The notes below the pieces were generated by a model. It saw only the letters and a list, made by a program, of their open reading frames with translations, had not been told where the DNA came from and did no database searches. The position numbers were made by a program, and so were the translations under genes. Of a DNA stretch of 12,185 nucleotides, positions 7,401 through 12,185 are shown piece by piece (within the stretch, counting starts at the first letter, position 1; the number at the start of each line of letters is the position of its first letter). Location of the stretch: positions 1 through 12,185 of the forward strand of contig CALFXA010000161.1 in NCBI GenBank assembly GCA_937928015.1. Reading direction: 5' to 3'. Origin of the DNA: an uncultured Anaerolineales bacterium. Lineage in GTDB: Bacteria > Chloroflexota > Anaerolineae > Anaerolineales > Villigracilaceae.

Positions 7401-9743
7401 TCAACCTCTCAATCTGGATGCCGCAATGGCGGCCTGCCCCAACGAGAGTCCGCCATCGTTCGTCGGCACCTCTCGATGTATGTATACTTCGAAACCGTCT
7501 TTTGCTAATAGTGATAATGTTCGTCGTAATAGTGTGATATTCTGCCAGACTCCGCCCGACAGAACCACCTTTTTGAGCCCAGTCTGATTCCCAATTTCCA
7601 GCGTGGCTACGCGCACTGCATTTGCGACGCCATTGTGGAAACGGGCCGAGATTTTTGAAAGCGGAACTCCTGCCAGCGCATCCGCGACGAGGGCTTCCAC
7701 TCCACTTTGGACCTCGGCCTGGTTCAGACCGAGCGGGTAGCTCCCCGCCTCAGCCTCATCCGCCAACGCCTCGAACTCGATGGCCGCCTGTCCCTCGTAG
7801 TTGACCCTCTGCCGCACACCCGCCAGCGCCGCCACCGCGTCGAACAGGCGGCCCATGCTGGAGGTCAGCGGCGTGTTGATCTTCTTTTCCAACTGAATGC
7901 GCAGCTTGACCTGATCCTCGGCGCAGAATTCCAGGGCAGGCGCGAGGCGCTCGTCCCAGTCCAGGCCCAGGGACCAGAGCAGGGCCAGGGCGGTTCGGGC
8001 GGGCCGCTTGATGGCCGCGTCCCCGCCCGGCAGCGGGAAATATTCCAAGTGGGCGGCGCGCTGATACGACTTGTAATCCGCCACCAGCACTTCCCCGCCC
8101 CAGATGGCGCCGTCTTCGCCATAGCCCGTGCCATCGAACGAAATGCCAATGACGGGTTCGTTCAGCCCGTGTTCGGCCATGCAGGCGGCGACGTGTGCGT
8201 GGTGATGCTGCACCGCGATCAGTGGCAAGCCTTCACGCTCCGCACGTTCCTGAGCATAACGCGTGGCGAGATAATTGGGATGCATGTCGTGTGCAATCGC
8301 CACAGGCTTGACGCGAAACAGGCGCTCGAAATGCTCCACGCCCTGCTCGTAAGATTTCAGGGTCTCATAATTTTCCATATCACCGATGTGGTGACTGAGG
8401 AAGGCATAATTGCCGTTGGTAATGCAAAAGGTATTCTTCAATTCCGAGCCCGCCGCGAGAAGCTGCGGCACCTCGAAGGGAAGTTTGACGGGAAAGGGAG
8501 AGTAGCCGCGCGAGCGACGAATCGGATACACCGACGATAGACGACGAACAGTGGACGATTCTTCACGATCTATGGTCCGTGGTCCATCGTCGAAGACTCG
8601 CACCACCGAGTCATCGCAGCGGATATGAATATCACGGTTGTGCATCAGGAAGGCGTCCGCCAGTTTGGACAAGCGTGTACGGGCTTCGTCGTTATCGGTG
8701 GCGATGGGTTCTTCGCTGAGGTTGCCACTGGTCATGACCAGGACGGTAGATGCTTGATCGTGGTCCACGGTCAATGGTCCACGGTCAAGCAACAAATAAT
8801 GTAAAGGCGTGTAAGGCAGCATCACGCCCAGCCATTGCTGTTTGGGCGAGACTTCCTCGACGATGTTCGATTCGGGTTTGCGTTTGAGCAGCACAATCGG
8901 CCGCACGGTAGACTGAAGCAAATCACGTTCGGCGTCGCTGACGAAGCAATGCTGCTCGATCGTTTCCAAGTCGGGCATCATCAGCGCGAAGGGCTTGTCC
9001 ACGCGCAACTTGCGGGCGCGGAGTTCGGCCACGGCGCTGGGGTTGGTCGCGTCACAGGCGAGATGAAATCCGCCCAGGCCTTTGATGGCAACGATCTTAC
9101 CGTCAGTCAACATGCGGCGCGTCTCGGCAATGGCATCCTCATTTTGTAAGGGCGGACGGCCGTCCGCCCCTACGTGCTCCAACCAGACATGCGGTCCACA
9201 AACGGGACATGCCACAGGCTGGGCATGGAAACGTCGATTTGTCGGGTCGGTGTATTCGCGCTCACAGTCGGGACACAACGGGAAGCCCGCCATGGTCGTC
9301 TTGGGGCGGTCATAGGGGATATCCTTGATGATGGTGAAGCGCGGTCCGCAGTTGGTGCAGTTGATGAACGGATAACGATAGCGTCGATCGGACGGGTCGA
9401 ACAACTCACGCAGGCAGTCGTCGCAGATGGCCACGTCGGGCGAGATGGGCTGGAACGCGCCTTCGACCGCCTCAGAATGGACGATGTCGAAGGAACGGAA
9501 TCCGTTGGCGGGGCGGGAGAAAACGCTGAACTCGTCGATGCGCGAAAGCGGCGGGGCTTCGTCGCGCAATGCTTTGACGAACGCATCCAGCACATCCTGC
9601 TCCCCATCCACTTCAATATCGACGCCCGCCGAGGTGTTGCGTACCCAACCTTTGAGGTCCAGACGCGTGGCAAGGTTATAGACAAAGGGTCGGAACCCGA
9701 CCCCTTGTACGATGCCCGAGATATGGACCTGCAAGCCTTGCAT
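7401..9743 (-). CDS. hypF: Carbamoyltransferase HypF
   Basis: Uses carbamoyl phosphate and ATP to make carbamoyl-AMP and transfers the carbamoyl group to HypE. 780 residues from ATG 9743. Domains in order: acylphosphatase, about 3-92 (GIVQGVGFRPF at 10-20); two zinc-finger pairs, C107/C110/C129/C132 and C157/C160/C179/C182; YrdC-like nucleotide-binding domain, about 202-395 (KGLGGFHLACD, MTSGNLSEEP); Kae1-like domain, about 410-780 (HDMHPNYLATRYA at 485-497, HHHAHVAACMAEHG at 513-526, SFDGTGYGEDGAIWGGE). The start shares one base with the hypB stop (TAATG). A start at 9779 would add 12 residues overlapping hypB. Odd: three short repeat-like DNA segments sit in frame at about 191-200, 319-333 and 384-408, adding residues between conserved blocks. 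All conserved motifs survive, so the protein is probably functional. 1 bp separates it from hypC. Confidence 0.97.
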   Translation of the reverse strand: MQGLQVHISGIVQGVGFRPFVYNLATRLDLKGWVRNTSAGVDIEVDGEQDVLDAFVKALRDEAPPLSRIDEFSVFSRPANGFRSFDIVHSEAVEGAFQPISPDVAICDDCLRELFDPSDRRYRYPFINCTNCGPRFTIIKDIPYDRPKTTMAGFPLCPDCEREYTDPTNRRFHAQPVACPVCGPHVWLEHVGADGRPPLQNEDAIAETRRMLTDGKIVAIKGLGGFHLACDATNPSAVAELRARKLRVDKPFALMMPDLETIEQHCFVSDAERDLLQSTVRPIVLLKRKPESNIVEEVSPKQQWLGVMLPYTPLHYLLLDRGPLTVDHDQASTVLVMTSGNLSEEPIATDNDEARTRLSKLADAFLMHNRDIHIRCDDSVVRVFDDGPRTIDREESSTVRRLSSVYPIRRSRGYSPFPVKLPFEVPQLLAAGSELKNTFCITNGNYAFLSHHIGDMENYETLKSYEQGVEHFERLFRVKPVAIAHDMHPNYLATRYAQERAEREGLPLIAVQHHHAHVAACMAEHGLNEPVIGISFDGTGYGEDGAIWGGEVLVADYKSYQRAAHLEYFPLPGGDAAIKRPARTALALLWSLGLDWDERLAPALEFCAEDQVKLRIQLEKKINTPLTSSMGRLFDAVAALAGVRQRVNYEGQAAIEFEALADEAEAGSYPLGLNQAEVQSGVEALVADALAGVPLSKISARFHNGVANAVRVATLEIGNQTGLKKVVLSGGVWQNITLLRRTLSLLAKDGFEVYIHREVPTNDGGLSLGQAAIAASRLRG
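7405..7410 (-). promoter_or_regulatory. Shine-Dalgarno of hypC
   Basis: On the minus strand GAGAGG lies 5 bp before the hypC ATG and within the last codons of hypF. Its match to the anti-Shine-Dalgarno is better than those of hypA, hypB and hypF, consistent with extra translation of the small stoichiometric chaperone (inference). Confidence 0.6.
8532..8592. repeat. Inverted-repeat segment inserted in hypF (YrdC to Kae1 linker)
   Basis: CGACGAT (8532-8538) and ATCGTCG (8586-8592) bound a 61-bp stretch made of short recurring words (CGACGAT, GACGACGA, GGTCCGTGGTCC). It encodes about residues 384-404 between DDSVVRV and RRSRGY, blocks that in other HypF proteins lie much closer together (recalled from the family, about 6-10 residues against 25 here). 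The frame is kept. It shares wording (TGGACCACG on the minus strand) with the repeat at 8761-8788. Confidence 0.55.
8761..8788. repeat. Perfect 14-bp tandem duplication in hypF
   Basis: TGGTCCACGGTCAA occurs twice head to tail (8761-8774 and 8775-8788). Because 14 is not a multiple of 3, the two copies are read in different frames, giving DRGPL and then LTVDH between LHYLLL and VLVMTSGN of the YrdC domain. The surroundings are conserved, so this looks like an added loop. Confidence 0.7.
9146..9173. repeat. 28-bp palindromic element in hypF (zinc-finger to YrdC linker)
   Basis: The core GGCGGACGGCCGTCCGCC (9151-9168) is a perfect 18-bp palindrome. Extended to 9146-9173, 13 of 14 base pairs match. 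It encodes VGADGRPPLQ (residues 191-200) in frame, exactly between the last zinc-binding cysteine motif (CPVCGPHVWLEH) and the YrdC domain. No T-run follows on either strand, so it is not a standard terminator. The shape matches a small dispersed palindromic repeat; copies elsewhere in the genome cannot be checked here. Confidence 0.7.
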
Positions 9744-10399
9744 TATTTTTTCGCGTTCTGAACCAGCCACTCGACCCATGTGTCGAGACCTTCGCCTGTG
9801 CGGCAGGAAAGCGGGAAGGTGGTGACGCCCGGGTTGAGCACCTGCACGCCTTGCTGGAAGTAATCCATGCGGAAGTTGACGTAGGGCAGCAGGTCGATCT
9901 TATTGATGACCAGCGCGTCCACGCCGCGATAGGTGCCAGGGTATTTATAGGGCTTGTCGTCGCCTTCAGGGACGGAAGCCACCAGCACGGTCTTATGCGT
10001 GCCCAGTTTGAAGTTGGCCGGGCAGACCAGGTTGCCGACGTTTTCGACGATCAGCAGGTCGTACTGGGTCAGGTCGAGTTGTTCGAGCGCGCCACGCAAC
10101 ATGACGGCGTCGAGGTGACAGTCGCCGCCTGTGTTGATCTGGATGGCAGCGCCCGCCCCTGCCGCGGCGGCGCGGTCGGCGTCGATGGAGGTGGCGATGT
10201 CACCATCGACAGTGGCCACGCGCAGCCTGCCCTTCAACAATGGCAGAGTCTGCTCGATGAGCGAGGTCTTGCCCGCACCGGGCGAAGCCAGGATGTTGAT
10301 GGAGAAGACTCCCGCCGCGTCGATGCGGGTACGGTTTTCCTGCGCCAGACGGTCGTTGGCGTTGAGGATGTTTTCAACTACAGGGACATTGGTCGGCAT
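9743..10399 (-). CDS. hypB: Hydrogenase nickel-incorporation GTPase HypB
   Basis: GTP-driven nickel metallochaperone that works with HypA to load nickel into the hydrogenase large subunit. 218 residues. G-domain motifs: Walker A SPGAGKTS (39-46), DGD (65-67), VENVGN (118-123), NKID (166-169). The bridging metal site is intact: Cys94-His95 in GGDCHLDA and Cys126 in LVCPA. There is no histidine-rich or CxxCGC N-terminal extension as in some HypB proteins, so this is the short form with only the G-domain metal site. It starts 15 bp after the hypA stop with a weak ribosome site. Its TAA shares a base with the hypF ATG. Confidence 0.98.
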   Translation of the reverse strand: MPTNVPVVENILNANDRLAQENRTRIDAAGVFSINILASPGAGKTSLIEQTLPLLKGRLRVATVDGDIATSIDADRAAAAGAGAAIQINTGGDCHLDAVMLRGALEQLDLTQYDLLIVENVGNLVCPANFKLGTHKTVLVASVPEGDDKPYKYPGTYRGVDALVINKIDLLPYVNFRMDYFQQGVQVLNPGVTTFPLSCRTGEGLDTWVEWLVQNAKK

Positions 10400-10414
10400 A
10401 TGGTTTCCGTATTG

Positions 10415-10756
10415 CTATTCTACGTCTATGGATTCGAGCGCAAACTCTTCACCTGCGATGATCTTCGCGCCCACCCCGCCGCATTGCGGACAAACCAGTT
10501 CCTTGTCGGTGGGATGATATTTGTGGAAGCAGGTCATGCATTGCAACTCGGCGGGTACGCGGCGAAAGTTGAGCATCGCCTTCTCGGCAATGGTGTCCTT
10601 GGCGACGATCTCCCAGTAAAACTGGATCGAGTCGTCTACCATGCTCGAAAGCTCCCCCATGACGATGTTCAGGGCGGTGATGCGCTGGGCGTTGGCCTTT
10701 TCCGCATGGTCGAGGGCGATCTTCAAAATGGATTGGGTGACGGGTAATTCGTGCAT
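10415..10756 (-). CDS. hypA: Hydrogenase nickel chaperone HypA
   Basis: Nickel-binding partner of HypB, 113 residues, typical length. The N-terminal MHE gives the nickel ligand His2. The zinc loop has two CxxC pairs: Cys73/Cys76 (CMTC) and Cys89/Cys92 (CPQC). LNIVMGELSSMV and the acidic end EFALESIDVE match the family. It follows the tatA stop by 18 bp and precedes hypB by 15 bp. The ribosome site is weak (GAG about 6 bp upstream), so coupling to upstream translation is likely. Nothing is missing. Confidence 0.97.
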   Translation of the reverse strand: MHELPVTQSILKIALDHAEKANAQRITALNIVMGELSSMVDDSIQFYWEIVAKDTIAEKAMLNFRRVPAELQCMTCFHKYHPTDKELVCPQCGGVGAKIIAGEEFALESIDVE

Positions 10757-10774
10757 ACGGGCTCAATTCATTGA

Positions 10775-10951
10775 CTACGCGTCCTCTTTCTTGTCTTCCT
10801 TCTTTTCGTCCGCGCCCCCGTTCAACCCATCGCGGAAAGAGCGGATTCCCGAGCCCAACTCTCCCGCGATCTTTCCAATACGCCCCACACCAAAGAGCAG
10901 GACGATTATCACCAACACGATTGTTAATTCGGGTAAACCAAGGCGGAACAT
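10775..10951 (-). CDS. tatA: Twin-arginine translocase subunit TatA/TatE
   Basis: Small protein of 58 residues forming the pore-like part of the Tat pathway, which exports folded, cofactor-bearing proteins. Layout is classic: short N-terminus with Glu8 (MFRLGLPEL), one membrane helix about 7-20 (LTIVLVIIVLLF), the FG hinge at 20-21, an amphipathic helix about 22-42 (VGRIGKIAGELGSGIRSFRDG), then a charged tail (DEKKEDKKEDA). The start has AAGGAG 6 bp upstream. It begins 23 bp after the lipoate ligase stop and ends 18 bp before hypA. [NiFe] hydrogenases facing outward are Tat substrates, so a place in a hyp operon is sensible, though tatA is usually found with tatC. It is short for a TatA but within the range of TatA/E proteins. 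Confidence 0.93.
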   Translation of the reverse strand: MFRLGLPELTIVLVIIVLLFGVGRIGKIAGELGSGIRSFRDGLNGGADEKKEDKKEDA

Positions 10952-10957
10952 TTCTTT

Positions 10958-10963
10958 CTCCTT
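10958..10963 (-). promoter_or_regulatory. Shine-Dalgarno of tatA
   Basis: AAGGAG on the minus strand, 6 bp before the ATG at 10951. This fixes the start of the 58-residue gene, whose membrane helix begins almost at once. Confidence 0.85.
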
Positions 10964-10974
10964 TTTTGAACCAA

Positions 10975-12033
10975 TTACGCAGCCGTGGGGAATAAAGCCA
11001 CGGCAAGATCAGACGGGGTCACGCCCGGGGTTTCGATGGACTGCGCCGCATAGAAGGATTCGATGGCAGCCTTCACACTCCCAGCATCGGCAGGGACACC
11101 GTTCAGCGCGTGCTCCAGGTTGGGCAACAGATGGGCGGGGTAGAAGAAGAAATCGCCCGAGATGTGGACATCACGCAAGTGGTCGTCCTCACGAACGGCG
11201 GTGACGCGCACCAATCCGCCCGGGGTTTTGAGCATATTCTGGATGACGTACACGCCCTCACGGATCTTGACCTGGTCCGCGCGCGGACGACGCGAGTCGT
11301 TGGCGTGCAGCCACTCACGAGTATACATCACCGACAGCAGTTCATCAGCCTTCTTAAGCAATTCTTCATCCACGTCGCGCAGGATCTCCATGGGACCCAG
11401 CAGGGGTTCGTAACGCCTGGCCAGATCGAGGGCCAACGCCTCGGTCGAGGGAATCGTACCCGTCTCACGCTTCATCGTGCTCAAGTTATCCTGCAAGGTC
11501 TTGAAGACCTTGTCGCGGAACTTCTCATCGGGCACGCGCAAGGTTTTCGACATCATCTCATAATCGAAGTCCATGATGAAGTTACCCACCAGAATGAGCA
11601 TCCCTTCGATTTCCGCCGCGCCGTTCCCAGAGACCTTGCGGCCATTGGCAACGATGTCGTTGACAGGTTTGTATTCCGCATTCACACCAAAGGCACGATA
11701 GGTGTCGATCACGGGTTGAAGGTACTGACGATAGAATTCGCCCTTGTCCATCAGCAGGCCGGGGCGATCCGCTTTGATAATCAACTGGTAGAACAACTGC
11801 TCGCCGTCCAGGTAGACCGCGCCGCCACCCACCTCGCGGCGGATGACGGGGATGTTGTTGGCCTCCGCAAAAGCCAGGTCGATCTCCTGCTCGGCATCCT
11901 GGTGATTGCCGATGCACACATACGGTGTGGATGGGCGCAGGATGAAGAGTGCCTCACGCCCCAGATAGGCGGCGGCATGATATAGCGCCTGGCTGTGCTG
12001 CCAACTGACTTTATCGAGAAAATAGCATTTCAT
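10975..12033 (-). CDS. Lipoate-protein ligase, LplA core fused to LplB-like C-terminal domain
   Basis: Predicted to activate lipoate with ATP and attach it to a lysine of a lipoyl domain (2-oxoacid dehydrogenases, glycine cleavage H protein, or a lipoate-binding protein). 352 residues. BPL/LplA/LipB catalytic domain about 1-250: RREVGGGAVYLD (65-76) is the substrate-binding RRxxGGGAV[YF]xD motif, and GRKVSGNGA (131-139) holds the likely catalytic Lys133. The C-terminal part, about 255-352 (GDFFFYPAHLL, then ETPGVTPSDLA), looks like the accessory LplB domain, fused here and often separate in other organisms. The start at 12033 is set by AGAGGA 6 bp upstream; a longer frame to 12156 is false because its first residues come from adapter sequence. 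No lipoyl-domain protein is visible nearby, so the target is unknown; octanoyl transfer (LipM-like) is a less likely alternative. Confidence 0.9.
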   Translation of the reverse strand: MKCYFLDKVSWQHSQALYHAAAYLGREALFILRPSTPYVCIGNHQDAEQEIDLAFAEANNIPVIRREVGGGAVYLDGEQLFYQLIIKADRPGLLMDKGEFYRQYLQPVIDTYRAFGVNAEYKPVNDIVANGRKVSGNGAAEIEGMLILVGNFIMDFDYEMMSKTLRVPDEKFRDKVFKTLQDNLSTMKRETGTIPSTEALALDLARRYEPLLGPMEILRDVDEELLKKADELLSVMYTREWLHANDSRRPRADQVKIREGVYVIQNMLKTPGGLVRVTAVREDDHLRDVHISGDFFFYPAHLLPNLEHALNGVPADAGSVKAAIESFYAAQSIETPGVTPSDLAVALFPTAA

Positions 12034-12039
12034 GGCAAT

Positions 12040-12045
12040 TCCTCT
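12040..12045 (-). promoter_or_regulatory. Shine-Dalgarno of the lipoate ligase
   Basis: AGAGGA on the minus strand lies 6 bp before ATG 12033 and overlaps the TAG of the upstream gene. It decides the start of the ligase. Confidence 0.85.
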
Positions 12046-12139
12046 ATGAATTTGATTTTTCGAGCAACAGACCCCACTCGCGTAGAACACGTTCTGCACG
12101 CGAGAGGATTTCAGGCATGACCGCTTCGATCTGCGGGCT
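12044..12139 (-). CDS. C-terminal tail of an unidentified upstream gene (cut by contig end)
   Basis: On the minus strand an open frame of 31 codons ends in TAG at 12044-12046, 10 bp before the ligase ATG. It reads PQIEAVMPEILSRAERVLRE, then WGLLLEKSNS: an amphipathic helix-like tail, and its stop is woven into the next gene's ribosome site as in a real operon. The rest is lost where adapter begins. Tails of this kind occur at the ends of hydrogenase maturation proteases and some IclR-type regulators; the hyp context favours the protease, but 31 residues cannot settle it. Confidence 0.5.
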   Translation of the reverse strand, partial: SPQIEAVMPEILSRAERVLREWGLLLEKSNS

Positions 12140-12185
12140 AGATCGGAAGAGCACACGTCTGAACTCCAGTCACGAGTGGATATCT
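12140..12185 (+). other. Illumina TruSeq adapter and index (sequencing artefact)
   Basis: From 12140 the sequence is AGATCGGAAGAGCACACGTC and continues as the known TruSeq read-1 adapter through CTCCAGTCAC (ending 12173), then GAGTGGAT, which I recall as TruSeq index 23, and ATCT, the start of the flow-cell primer part. This is not genomic. Its translation on the minus strand gives the well-known contaminant peptide CSSDL. Confidence 0.98.

Noticed and set aside
7707..8540. 277-codon plus-strand frame opposite hypF
   Set aside because: Shadow of hypF; no recognisable family or ribosome site.
9146..9173. hypF palindrome read as an intrinsic terminator
   Set aside because: No T-run on either side in either direction, and it sits mid-gene with the frame intact; better described as a repeat element.
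9744..9779. Longer hypF start at 9779
   Set aside because: Adds 12 residues with no family likeness and overlaps hypB by 37 bases; the TAATG junction start at 9743 gives the usual HypF N-terminus.
9851..11985. Long plus-strand frames opposite hypB/hypA and the lipoate ligase (298 and 291 codons)
   Set aside because: Shadow frames of well-supported minus-strand genes.
12034..12156. N-terminal extension of the lipoate ligase beginning MCSSDL
   Set aside because: Its start lies in Illumina adapter; the real start at 12033 has a good ribosome site and the family-typical N-terminus.

Overview
This 12.2-kb, high-GC (roughly 60 %) bacterial fragment looks like the end of a metagenome contig. Base 1 lies inside a gene, and the last 46 bases are leftover Illumina adapter, not genome. 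Dense bacterial operons, class I glutamine synthetase, a multi-GAF histidine kinase, a fused LplA/LplB-type lipoate ligase and short palindromic repeats inside coding sequence are compatible with Chloroflexota, perhaps Anaerolineae. That placement is an impression from family resemblance; no rRNA or other marker is present.

Left part, plus strand (1-4968): the 3' two thirds of glutamine synthetase (glnA); a 101-bp gap holding a long hairpin and a small palindrome; a LysE-type exporter; then a soluble three-GAF histidine kinase overlapping by four bases (GTGA) a response regulator with two receiver domains and a LuxR-type DNA-binding domain. Kinase and regulator are clearly one two-component system; its target is unknown.

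Right part, minus strand (12139-4985): a tight run transcribed leftwards: tail of an unidentified gene - lipoate-protein ligase - tatA - hypA - hypB - hypF - hypC - hypD - hypE. Every junction is an overlap or a gap of about 23 bp or less, so this reads as one operon. HypA/HypB deliver nickel; HypF/HypE make the thiocyanate-type cyanide ligand from carbamoyl phosphate; HypC/HypD carry the Fe(CN)2CO unit. Together they form the complete core maturation set for a [NiFe] hydrogenase. The structural genes are not in the window and probably lie beyond the contig end. tatA in the same operon fits export of a folded hydrogenase. The lipoate ligase is an unexpected partner.

The two blocks converge with 16 bp between stop codons. 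No terminator lies in that gap, but a textbook minus-strand intrinsic terminator lies about 600 bp further on, inside the regulator gene, in the linker between its two receiver domains. The other unusual signal is hypF, which carries three short repeat-like insertions that keep the frame at loops or domain linkers. I found no CRISPR array, tRNA, rRNA, insertion sequence or defence system.
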